Of a stretch of 44,448 bases of DNA, positions 30,050 through 38,775 are shown in pieces. This DNA comes from Chara braunii (lineage: Eukaryota > Streptophyta > Charophyceae > Charales > Characeae): positions 2,822,025 to 2,866,472 of the forward strand of contig BFEA01000069.1 in assembly GCA_003427395.1 (NCBI GenBank), written 5' to 3'. The translations under genes and the position numbers were made by a program. Within the stretch, counting starts at the first letter, position 1. Each line of letters starts with the position of its first letter. The notes under the pieces are model-generated. The model was not told the DNA's origin, searched no databases, and saw only the letters and a program-made list of their open reading frames with translations.

Positions 30050-31460
30050 CTAAGATCGACAGATTCTGTCCCATCCTGTTAGCACGGGTATCCATTGCTG
30101 CCATATCCCCCCAAACTTCCGTGAGAAGTTAGTCAGAGCATTGTCAAACACCTCGTCAGGATAACATCGCTTCCACAACTCCAATTTTAAAGTGAATAAA
30201 AATGGAACCTCAGTGCCCGGAACAGTAGCAAACCTCTTAGCACGACGCAAAAAAGACCCCACGACTGCAATCTTCTGTTGTTTGCTCGAAAATGAGCAAT
30301 AATCTTGAATGCTTTGAAAGACCAGCAGGTCCTTTACGGCTGATTCTTGTGACATGGAAGACTCACCACTTCACTCACTTCGTTAAAGACCTTCAACACA
30401 CAACGAAGGTATTCCCAACAATCCCCGATATTAGTCTGTTCAAGTGTCAGATTCTTATCGTAACTATTCTGGAATTCACTCAAAATCTGCTAAGCTCGTA
30501 CCAAAGAGCCTTCATCCCCCTTATGGTAGCTCACAAACACCGAGACGCCATCAACAAGCCAGAAACCATGAAACAGTACCCTATCCGATCCTAAGGATGA
30601 GAGAAAGAGAAACTCGTTGTAAGCACATAAAAGACAAGCCAGTGCCGGGCTAGAAGACTTGCCCATAGGTATGCCCACATTCTGTTGCAACAAACAGCCG
30701 GTAGCCATCGCGTAAGTATTGAGCAATTCATATTCTACGAACTCAAAAATTGAATGGAACTTCAGAACAAGCCAGCCATCCTCACCTCGTCTCTTTACAA
30801 GTTTGGTTTCCCTTCCCCGTTTCTTAACCGCTACTGTCGTATACTCCTGGTTCCAGCCCATGCAACAGCTTGTAGAATAGAGGGGTGAGGAAGGTTGGAA
30901 AACATCTCTTTTACATCATACGATGCTCCCACCAGGCCATCATTCTTCTTCACACTTTTATTGACGCTCTTAATATTCACCACCAAATCTTCCTCACACC
31001 TCAAATTCAGATTGGATCGTAGGGGTAGATTCCACAACATGCAGTTGACAACTTTGGATATCAGCTTCCCCCCAGCAGCCGAGCATTCAGGGTAGGAAGG
31101 GCAGATTGGTCTCCACCATTCAGTGTCTTTAAACTTCGGTAACCAGTAGGCCCGTCCAAATTCCCGATCCGGCTTCCATTTCTCCACAGCCTCCAAACCC
31201 TTGCTTTTATAAGAAACAGCTACCTCCTCCAACACCTGCCGTTACCCACTAACACTCAACGAGAAAGCAGGATTATTCAAATACAACTTCTCCATACCGG
31301 ATCGATAAATCACAGGGCAGCAGACGTATGTGTCCCCCATATTATGGTCCTGGGGGCAACACACCATCTCTTGCAGCATCCCAAGAAAGGGTAGCACATC
31401 ATCCTCACTGTGGGTAGAGACACAGGAAGTTGAGCCATCGGCCAGGCAAAAACAGGACAA
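30050..31460 (-). pseudogene. Penelope-like reverse transcriptase
   Basis: Three overlapping frames. Frame 31,460-30,831 (one internal stop at 31,242) has FGRAYWLPKFKDTEWWRPIC, LISKVVNCML and motif A, ASYDVKEMFSNLPHPS. Frame 30,861-30,490 has motif B, QNVGIPMGKSSSPALACLLC, and motif C written WLVDGVSVFV, where the family has a DD pair, so the second catalytic Asp is Gly. Frame 30,355-30,050 gives the thumb: IAVVGSFLRRAKRFAT and FDNALTNFSRKFGGIWQQW. PLE reverse transcriptases are related to telomerase and use nicked DNA ends as primers. Two frameshifts, several stops and the motif C change make this copy inactive. Confidence 0.8.
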
Positions 31461-32321
31461 GAGATCACCAAAAACAGGAGAACTAGGATCAAGAGGGGGG
31501 AGAGAGGAGTGCGAGTGGAAAGCTTACAAAATCTGCCTCTTGAGCGAAGCAGACGAATGAGATTGAGAGGGTCGGAGGATATTCTTACTGTTTCTCATCC
31601 ACGAAGGAAAGGTATCCAACTCTGAAATCCTAAGAGACACATGCCCACCTCAGGTAGGGAAGTCCCCAGCAGTCGAATCACAACGGCAAATGGCATCACT
31701 ACTTCTGGCATGTGTGCGGAAATTGTGCAAGAAGTCACTGACAGTGCGATTCCGGCACCACACGATACGCATGCGTCTAATCAACACCTCCTTCCATACC
31801 GACGGAATACCCAGTTCTTGTATCAATCGAGCGCAGAGCCGCCTCACCTGCGACTTCTTAATGTAGTCATCATACACCAACTTAACGACCAAACGTTCAC
31901 GTACTTGAACCCCGAATCTCGTCGAAATACTCTTCGAAAGAATACACCTCAACCGTCCATGTGTGTGTTTCTCACTAAACGTTCGTACTGCTGTAAACGC
32001 CACAATTAGAGAGTCAAAGGTCCAGGAGCGAAGAGATACACGAGTAGAAGGACAACTAAGCAACCGAACGAGAGAGGGTTTCAGAGCTAAGGATTGACTG
32101 AGAAAGGGGGCCACAGATTCGAAAGTGATAGTGATGCCCTCTTTGATCCATCTACGAACATGTCGAAACAACCCACGACCAAAGGAACAAGACACGATAG
32201 AACCACCATAAGAACGTCCCAAAACCTTCCACTTGTCATCAAACAACACCCCACCCCGACACATGACAGCAAAGCGATAAATCGACTTCTCACGACACTC
32301 CTCCAAAATCGAAAGAAGACT
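31461..32321 (-). pseudogene. PLE linker between GIY-YIG and RT
   Basis: A 218-codon stretch (32,306-31,650) in the same frame as the flanking domains, separated from GIY-YIG by one TAA and followed by stops at 31,650 and near 31,550. Basic residues dominate, with RLCARLIQELGIPSVWKEVLIRRM near the end. I recognise no named domain. Its place between the endonuclease and the RT fingers suggests a nucleic-acid-binding or structural linker. It does not start with ATG, which fits readthrough of one ancestral ORF. Confidence 0.55.
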
Positions 32322-32831
32322 TTATGAGCAACCACCAAAGCTGGGAAAGAAAGTCACCAGGGACTTATCTACCGAACTTGTCGAAACTGCCGAACGTTGT
32401 TTCCGTTTGGATCGCCTTAATCTTTCCCTTAGACCATAATGTGAACGTTTAGACTTCTTCGCTTTGTCCCTAGTGTTTAACGAAGGAGAAAATAAACGTA
32501 TAAAAAACTTCTCACATGTCCTCACGTCTTCCTTAGTAAATACACAGAGTGGGATAACAAAATATTTGTGTGCACCAGTCCTGCGCAACCATCGATAAAG
32601 CTTCTCGTTTCTACTTCCTCTGTTAATTAACTCAGAATTGCAGGCCCTATACACATGTTCTCCCCATCTCGTATGAAGATCCCGAGTAGTACTCCCAATA
32701 TATCGGTGACGGCACCACGGAGAAAACGAAGCATAAACCAACGGACCACTCGTCGCCTCAAAGTCAAACTTACTCGTAGTCAAACAAAGAAGGAAACCAC
32801 ACAGCTTATCAGGGTATCTCACCCAACACAA
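32322..32831 (-). pseudogene. GIY-YIG endonuclease domain of the PLE
   Basis: 169 codons. Residues 31-59 read LVYASFSPWCRHRYIGSTTRDLHTRWGEH broken here by motif: LVY at 31-33 (the GIY strand), YIG at 44-46, Arg50/Arg55 with Glu58 and His59 in the first helix, and Glu107 in TCEKFFIRLF as the likely metal-binding acidic residue. The tail is very basic (KSKRSHYGLRERLRRSKRKQR). GIY-YIG nucleases of PLEs cut target DNA to start integration. All key residues look present, so this is the best preserved part of the element. The frame runs open upstream for about 25 codons before TGA codons, so the true start is uncertain. Confidence 0.8.
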
Positions 32832-32960
32832 TCAACGAAAGAATGATCAGGCAAAGAAGAGTGTTGAGCGATCTACATCGAATAAGATCATTAGACAACA
32901 GTCGAAACTGAACACAACAACGCAGGAGATTCCACAGCCACGTCACGTCCGGGAACAACC

Positions 32961-34082
32961 TCACGAATGAGCAGAGTCATCGTTGACCTCGGTACTGTTG
33001 TCAGTGCCCTGCTCAGCATCTTCGGTAACATCACGGAGCACCACCCCACTTTTCTTCAATGTACCGATCCGATCTTTGCCAAAGGCTACCTCAGCACGTT
33101 TCAGCACTAACTCTTCTTTCGTCTTCTCCAGAGTGGAATAAGAAACACCTTCTTTCGCAAAGAGCTCCACAATTTTCTCCTTCTTCAGCGTTTCCAGCGC
33201 TCTTCTAGTATCGACAAGGAATGCTTCACGGTCATTGGCCTCCACAGCTTGCGTAGCAGGGCTCATCGGCCTTTTTCCTTTTCCAGCTGTCGCAGTAGCC
33301 ACTTTATCCAAACGTGTCTTGAGATTGGAAGCCAACGGGGTACGCCTCCCAACCTCTAGTCGAGCCATCTTCTCTTTCAACCGATCAACCTCTTGTTCCG
33401 CCTGCCGCCGTCCGTTGAGCTCACGTAGCCACCACTCTCTCAAAAGCTCAATTTCACGCTCTTGATGTTCCACCTTTTCTTTCAACTTCAGATCTTCAAC
33501 GGAAGGCGATGGTATCGGAGTCACACGAGCACAAGTCCTCGTCCTAGGTATAGGGGTAGCTGTGACAGCAACGCTCCCACGCTTGTTGCCAGGTCGGAGC
33601 ACCTCACGCTTCCATACATCAGCGGCATCAACGGCTTCATCATTAACCATTTTCAACCTTGCTATCTCATCTTCCATCGCAGCAAGCCGGCGGTCGGACC
33701 TCGCCCTCTTCTCCTCTAACTCACGCTTATACTTGTCGAAGGCATTCTCCGAAGACGACGCACCATTGTCGTTGCGCAGTGCCTTACGCAAACTTTCAAT
33801 CTCCACTTTCATCTTAGTAATATCCAACTTACTGTTAATCTCTTTCTTCATCTCAGTTTGAAAATCTTCCCGTGCCTTCTTCTCCCGTAGTCTCTGTTCT
33901 TCTTCTTCATTCTCCTTCTTAATACGCTCCTCCTCCTCTCTCTTTCTTCTCTCTTTGGCAATCTCAGCATCCTGATGCACCTTAATCCCTGCGATAGTGG
34001 CCTCGAGAGTCTCTACACATGGCCTCAGCCCCCCTCCATACCCATAGCCGTACCCACCGTAACCCCCGGAGCCCCCGGCCAT
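32961..34082 (-). CDS. coiled-coil ORF with Gly/Tyr-rich N-terminus, probably PLE-linked
   Basis: An intact frame of 373 codons starting at ATG (34,080-34,082). Residues 3-18 are a Gly/Tyr stretch; residues about 36-160 and 200-245 are Glu/Lys/Arg-rich with heptad-like spacing, a likely coiled coil. Around 300-342, LETLKKEKIVELFAKEGVS followed by a Lys/Leu-rich helix resembles a SAP-type DNA-binding motif. The end is acidic. It lies 130 bp upstream of the GIY-YIG frame, same strand and same frame, separated by three TGA codons. An open stretch upstream (PYPYPFCCPCQTSSA in that frame) is cut by TAG near 34,165. It could be ORF1 of the PLE, binding its RNA or DNA, or a captured host gene; the link is inferred from position and frame. 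Confidence 0.6.
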   Translation of the reverse strand: MAGGSGGYGGYGYGYGGGLRPCVETLEATIAGIKVHQDAEIAKERRKREEEERIKKENEEEEQRLREKKAREDFQTEMKKEINSKLDITKMKVEIESLRKALRNDNGASSSENAFDKYKRELEEKRARSDRRLAAMEDEIARLKMVNDEAVDAADVWKREVLRPGNKRGSVAVTATPIPRTRTCARVTPIPSPSVEDLKLKEKVEHQEREIELLREWWLRELNGRRQAEQEVDRLKEKMARLEVGRRTPLASNLKTRLDKVATATAGKGKRPMSPATQAVEANDREAFLVDTRRALETLKKEKIVELFAKEGVSYSTLEKTKEELVLKRAEVAFGKDRIGTLKKSGVVLRDVTEDAEQGTDNSTEVNDDSAHS

Positions 34083-34914
34083 AGGTACATTGGCAGGAGC
34101 ACTGGGGATCGAGACGATTGCAGAACTAGTTTGACAGGGGCAGCAGAAGGGGTAGGGGTAGGGGTACTAGGGGCCAGAAGCGAGAAAGGCTTCCTTAAAC
34201 CATAAGTACATGGCCCCAGCCTTGCAGTCTGAAACTTGTCGCCGCAAAAAAACGAGGCCGAAACATCAAACGCTGGGCCTGCCGTTGATCAACTGGATCA
34301 GCGGTCACATTTTCACTTTGCGCCTCCAGAATTTGAGGTGTAAGGCCCAAGGTTATGGTGCCCATGAACTGGTGATTTAACGGGGAAGCAATCATTGACA
34401 ACGCTCGGCCCTTGCCTGTGCTATATTCGTGCCACAAAGGGAATCTCTCTCCACCGGAGCAATGACTGAGGCTCGTCCAACCCTAATAAGAAGAGGCATG
34501 TGCAATGAACCCAGATCGTGAAGACACTTGTCAACAATGCAAGCCCGATAAATATCAACTTGATGATGATTGTCAATAATCATAATTGTGTCCAGATACA
34601 ATGAGATGGGAAAAACATACACAGACGAAGGAGAGAGGAGGGAGAATAGACTTAGAGGAAGAATGGAAGACAATGCCACTTCTGCTTCGGACTCCCTCCT
34701 CGATCACCACCTCAGTAATCAATAATCTTAATGCGCATCTGATTCAGAAGTTCTATCACAATGTCCCACGTGGCACGTCAATCAGTCCTCATCAGCGAGA
34801 TGGAGCAATGTCGACCTCAAGATAACCAGGTACGTATCCACTAACGCCCCACAATCATGATCTCCTCCCGAATGTTGTTAAAACAGAACAACAATTCCAG
34901 TCTCGTAACCTCGC
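34083..34914. other. upstream region of the PLE; no recognisable gene
   Basis: Short overlapping frames without motifs. CACGTGGCACGTCA at 34,767-34,780 holds two ACGT cores. If the PLE borders lie near 34.2 kb, the rest is flanking DNA. Confidence 0.4.
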
Positions 34915-34990
34915 CACGTCAGCATCAGTGATATACGTGGCAGCGACCACGTCAGCGGCGACACGTGGAAGCTGCCACGTCAGGATGCCC
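34915..34990. promoter_or_regulatory. ACGT-core tandem array, 14-bp period
   Basis: ACGT cores at 34,916, 34,935, 34,949, 34,963 and 34,977; the last four are exactly 14 bp apart and alternate ACGTGG and ACGTCA contexts. In plants such G-box/C-box-like cores bind bZIP factors. The regular spacing points to a short tandem repeat grown from one core. It sits about 830 bp upstream of the minus-strand coiled-coil ORF and about 700 bp beyond the 3' end of the Ty3 coding region. Which unit it serves, if any, is unknown. Confidence 0.5.
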
Positions 34991-35170
34991 TGAAGACAAT
35001 TGCAAGTCAGCCACCATGCCGAGCCAGCATAGTGTCGCCATAGTCTGCCCGTTTGCCAGCGTAGAGCCAAGTTGAACGTCCCACCAGCGTCGCGCTAGCG
35101 TCGTCGTCAAGTTCGTCAACACGCGATGTCAACATTTGACGCAAGACAAAATGTCCTCAAAGCCAAGAGG

Positions 35171-35193
35171 TCAACGCTTATGTAGCGTTGACG
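35171..35193. repeat. perfect 9-bp hairpin
   Basis: GTCAACGCT and AGCGTTGAC are separated by 5 bp. It lies in DNA that could be the 3' LTR of the Ty3 element. It contains a TTGAC word in each arm. Confidence 0.6.
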
Positions 35194-35339
35194 CGGGGTA
35201 TGGACTTTGGACCCCAGGTGCTGCTTCCCTCAGTCGTCGAGATCTCAATGCAAATGATGACCCAAATTGGCCTGAAACCGAATTCCCTGTGGCCTTGATG
35301 CTGCTTGGGTACCTGCACACAACAAGTGAGTGTATCTGA

Positions 35340-35430
35340 CCGAGGGCCTAGGCACGGTACCTTTGACCTTTGACTTGGACCCTTGACTTTCCAAGGGGCA
35401 GTGCGTGGTCGCACTGCCTGGCGCAGGCCG
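35340..35430. promoter_or_regulatory. TTGAC cluster and 9-bp hairpin, possibly inside the Ty3 3' LTR
   Basis: Three TTGAC words lie at 35,363, 35,370 and 35,383, within 25 bp. In plants TTGAC is the W-box core bound by WRKY factors and is common in LTRs. Just beyond, GGCAGTGCG and CGCACTGCC at 35,397-35,418 form a perfect hairpin. By position, 35.0-35.6 kb should include the 3' LTR of the Ty3 element, but LTR borders cannot be set because the partner LTR is outside the window. Confidence 0.35.
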
Positions 35431-35617
35431 TGTTAGGCGTGTGTCATCTGGGCACAGTTTCGGGCCCCGAGATTACTGCAGAACACGGCTTACTGCATTC
35501 CTGCCAACCCATTTTCGAGTTTCATTACAGAAGTAATTAAGACCTTAACCCACGTTCATAATCAGACAGAATGTCTGGAGCAGTTTCAAGTAATTCTCTT
35601 TTACTAAACGATTTGTC

Positions 35618-36100
35618 CTAAGACGGAAATTGAGACTTGAAACGTATCTTGAACTGCTTCTGTGGTTGTCCGCGTCCTCCTGTAGAAAAAAATTCATGTT
35701 CTGTGATCCGATATATTTCATACCTGCCTTCCATTGATGGCGGAATCATAAATGGTCGGTTTGGGAACTCTTTGCCTTCTACATAGGGTAATATTTTGGA
35801 CGCATGAAAGACAGGATACATTTTGAGGTGAGGGGGAATATCAATACGAAAAGACGATCCCTCCAAATCCCCAATCACTTTGAGAACTTCCAAGGGACAA
35901 AAATAGACAGGTAGTAGTTTTTGAGACACATCTTCTTCTAATAAAAACTCTTAGGACTTGACCCAGACTAGATCACCTTCCTTGAATGTAGATGGTCGAC
36001 GATGCTTGTTAGCTTGTTTAATCATTTGGGCCTGAGATTTCTTTAGATTCTCTTTTACTTTCTTGATGTCTTCTTGAAACAATACTGCATATTCCCGGGT
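35618..36100 (-). pseudogene. Ty3 integrase C-terminus: GPY/F module and chromodomain-like tail
   Basis: Minus-strand frames give QANKHRRPSTFKEGDLVWVKS, a stop, then KLLPVYFCPLEVLKVIGDLEG (the GPY/F-type module, here with GP changed to CP), YPVFHASKILPY and YEIYRITEHEFFSTGGRGQPQ, which resembles the start of an integrase-fused chromodomain. Such tails steer chromoviruses to particular chromatin. At least one frameshift and a stop separate it from the integrase core. The end at 35,618 lies before a complete chromodomain, so the tail may be truncated. Confidence 0.7.
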
Positions 36101-37000
36101 CCCTGGAGGTAATTAAGAAATTGGTTCCGTGTGAACACATCAATGAGATGCTTAGGTTTCCACCGTTTATGCAGTACATTAGGCATACGCCCTGTAGCAT
36201 TATGAACACTACTCTTATATGCACTTGCAATCTTGAGTAAGTTCTCATCCCAATCAATCTGATCGGGTCTCACATACATGCGCAAAAGTTGTTGGCACGG
36301 ACGGTTCATCTGTTTAGTCTGATTATTTGTTTCAGGATGTCGTCCTGACGACATGGTTAGTCGTGTGCCATACGCTTCCATAAACTTTTGCCATGACATA
36401 CTTGTAAACCTCACATCGCGATCAGACACAATAGACTCAGGAAACCCATATTCCGTCACTCATCGCATCTGAAACTTTTGAATGACAAGTTTAGTTCTCG
36501 CTTTCGCAGGTAAGGCAATAAACATGGCGTATTTAGAGAAACGATCCACCATAACCATTACTTGGTTCTTGCCATTGCGACTTTTGGTGAGACTCATAAA
36601 ATCAATCGAAATTGACTCACCTTGTTCGCTAGGAATCGGTAATTGTTTCAGAAGACCAAGTGGATTCTCATGCGAATGTTTGTTTCTCTGGCACACCAAT
36701 CATGCACAAACATAAATTAGTACGTCCTCTTTCAATCCCTTCCAATCAAAGCGTTCGCTAACCTCAGCGTAATTTTTCTTGAAACCAAAATGCCCCTCAG
36801 TGTCGTGACATTCCCCAGTCAGCAGACTTTTGCTTTCTTCTTCGTGGGAAATACACAATCTTTGTTCAGTTTGGTCTAGTAAGAAAAACAAACCATCGGT
36901 TACTTTATAGCTGGAAAGTACAATTGGGTTTTTCGCAAGGACATCAATAATAGGCTTCCAGATAGGGTCAGTAGCATATCGTTGACGAATTTTATCTTTC
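36055..37000 (-). pseudogene. Ty3 integrase (zinc and catalytic domains)
   Basis: One frame from 37,251 down to 36,055 broken by two stops. The HHCC zinc region reads HDTEGHFGFKKNYAEV...YVCA-stop-LVCQRNKH: the third zinc ligand, normally Cys, is a TGA codon at about 36,701. The catalytic core follows with ISIDFMSLTKS (first Asp), a second TGA near 36,460, then GFPESIVSDRDVRFTS (second Asp) and GRHPETNNQTKQMNR, where the usual Glu of DD35E is expected (TDGQTE pattern, here NNQTK), so the third catalytic residue appears lost. It integrates element DNA in intact relatives. This copy is dead. Confidence 0.85.
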
Positions 37001-37465
37001 ACATCATTCCCAATATCTAAGTAGAAGACAATACCAGTACCAAAGAAATCACATCGTCTGGACAACGCATCTGCAACCACATTAGATTTACCTTTGATAG
37101 TTTTCAACTCAAAATCAAAAGTATCAATGAATGCAGACCATCGTACTACCTTATCAGAGAGTTTAGGCTGTGTCTTTATCCACTTTAGTGTCGAGTGGTC
37201 TGAGTACACAGTGAAGTGTATCCCTAACAAGTAGTGCTTCCATGTGTCCAACGCATAGAGTCCATAGACTAAGGCATATAATTCCCTTTCATAAGTGGAG
37301 TTGGCAACCTTTCCGATGACAATCGTGCTGACAAAAACTCAATAGGTCTATAATCTTTGTCGTCGTTCTGTTGAACGACTGCGCCAATTCCGTACTGACT
37401 TGCATCAGTAGTGACAATGAAGGGAAGAGACGGATCACCAATTTTCAGAACATGATAGTGAGTCA

Positions 37466-37470
<5 letters not shown>
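37001..37470 (-). pseudogene. Ty3 RNase H
   Basis: The frame to about 37,269 starts at the junction with VLTHYHVLKIGDPSLPFIVTTDASQYGIGAVV (first catalytic Asp) and YRPIEFLSARLS. A frameshift leads into 37,251 onward with HYLLGIHFTVYSDHSTLKWI (another catalytic Asp) and SNVVADALSRR. RNase H removes RNA from the RNA/DNA hybrid. Upstream, the coding is cut at 37,470 by the T run of a SINE-like copy; the partner RT sequence resumes 4 kb away. Confidence 0.85.
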
Positions 37471-37497
<27 letters not shown>

Positions 37498-37637
37498 GCC
37501 AAAGAACATCGCGGACGGACGTGGGGGAGGTGTTGGTAAGAGCAGACACCCCCTCTACGGCCGTTGTTTGCGGATGGCTCCATTCCATTGGTGGGGAGCT
37601 GCACCTGTTGGAAACCGGGTCTAGCGTCCCACAACAT
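37471..37637 (-). mobile_element. SINE-like hairpin element, minus strand
   Basis: Read on the minus strand: GGGACGCTAGACCCGGTTTCC, CAGGTGCAGCTCCCCACC, AATGGAATGGAGCC, then a tail hairpin with changed arms (AGGGGGTGT against ACACCTCCCCC) and a 27-nt A tail at 37,471-37,497. The tail abuts Ty3 RNase H coding. No target duplication is visible, so the right neighbour is not simply the interrupted Ty3 sequence. Confidence 0.8.
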
Positions 37638-37741
37638 GTATAACAGGGAACCAATGTTTACTGTGTTATCTCGCCCGGGTTATACGGATTCCACTTTCGT
37701 GCAGAGCGATGCGTGGATCCTCATACAATCTATTTGTCACT

Positions 37742-38178
37742 GAGTCTTATGTATCATGATGAGAGACCCTGGATCAGCAATATAAAGCTACAGCTAAACC
37801 GTGCTTGACCATGACATTGTGCTGTTCCCTTCAGGCTTCCCCTGTCACACAGAGCACTGTCGGAAGCCCTTATGCAAACTGTGAATGTCCCTATATCCTA
37901 GTTAGAATTCGTGGACCAGCAATGCAAAGGTATAGGTAGACCGTGCTTAAACCATGCATAAGTCTTATGTATCATGATGAGAGGCCCTGGATCAACAATA
38001 CAAATCTGCTACTAAACCGTGCACGACCCTGACATTGTGTTGTTCCCTTCAGGCTTCCCTTTACCCACAGAGCAATGCCAAATGCCCTTATGCAAACTGT
38101 GACTGTTCCCATATCCTGGTTAGAACTCGTGGACCAGCAATGCAAAGGTGTAGGTAGACCGAGCTTAAACCATGATGT
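37742..38178. repeat. 218-bp tandem duplication (satellite-like)
   Basis: AGTCTTATGTATCATGATGA starts copies at 37,743 and 37,961; both run through GACATTGTG, TTCCCTTCAGGCTTCCC, CCCTTATGCAAACTGTGA and GACCAGCAATGCAAAGGT. Within each copy the GGAYCAGCAAT...CTAAACCGTGC / GACCAGCAATG...TAGACCG block occurs twice, so the unit is itself an old dimer. Partial similarity continues past both ends (GATGCGTGGATCC, GATGTGCGTAGATCC), suggesting a longer former array. Confidence 0.85.
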
Positions 38179-38298
38179 GCGTAGATCCATTATGGGCTCC
38201 CCTTTTCTGCCATCTGTGGATGACGATGTTGCCCTAGAGCGCAGTGTATCAGGGCAGTTCGGGGAGAGCATTTGAGCAAAGTGACCTCTTGTCGACAC

Positions 38299-38605
38299 AC
38301 CTTCACTGGTCCGCAATCTGCGTGTGGGTGTAGAGCCTCGAAACTTGTCTGTTTTGTGGACAGAGTCATCTCCTCCGGTCCTCCATCCAACCGACTTCTG
38401 ATGTCGTGCCGTGTGGTTGGCGTCGGCTGTAGATAGTACTTCAGGTTACAACCTTCACTGGTCCGCAATCTGCGTGTGGGTGTAGAGCCTCGAAACTTAT
38501 CTGTTTTGTGGACTGAGTCATCTCCTCCGGTCCTCCATCCAGCCAGCTTCTGCTGTCGTGCCGTGTGGTTGGCGTCGTCTGTAGATAGTACTTCAGGTTA
38601 CAACC
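38299..38605. repeat. 152-bp tandem duplication
   Basis: ACCTTCACTGGTCCGCAATC starts copies at 38,299 and 38,451; both end with AGATAGTACTTCAGGTTACA. Differences are few (TTGTCTG/TTATCTG, AACCGAC/AGCCAGC). No coding. It is adjacent to the 218-bp duplication but unrelated in sequence. Confidence 0.88.
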
Positions 38606-38667
38606 GCTCCATAGGGATGAGGGCACAGGGCATAGGAGAAGTTTTCAGCGTGTCATACAGGCGATAG

Positions 38668-38760
38668 GTGGGGAAGAAGGGGAAGAAGGAGGGGCCAGAA
38701 GGGAGAGAAGACTGGGGAGGGGAGGGAGGAGGTCCAGGAAGGGAGGGGGGGGGGCGGTGT
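38668..38760 (+). repeat. G-rich purine tract, quadruplex-prone
   Basis: GGGGAAGAAGGGG, GGGGAGGGGAGGGAGG and GGGAGGGGGGGGGGGCGG on the plus strand. Several G runs of three or more lie close enough for intramolecular quadruplexes. It corresponds to the 3' non-coding end of the minus-strand LINE, where it would be C/T-rich in the transcript. Confidence 0.6.
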
Positions 38761-38775
38761 CGTCGAGGTCAGTGT

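Larger units (their letters stand above)
29540..34140 (-). mobile_element. Penelope-like element with GIY-YIG domain ahead of the RT
   Basis: On the minus strand the order is a Gly/Tyr-rich coiled-coil ORF (34,082-32,961), a GIY-YIG endonuclease (32,831-32,322), a linker (32,306-31,470), a Penelope-type RT (31,460-30,050), about 440 bp of non-coding DNA and a strong hairpin (29,548-29,606). Canonical Penelope elements have the endonuclease after the RT; the permuted order is known from elements of green algae and protists (the Chlamys group). From 34,082 to 30,831 every segment lies in the same reading frame, broken only by stops; frameshifts appear after 30,861. The element is degenerate but close to complete. 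The outer borders are estimates. Confidence 0.75.
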
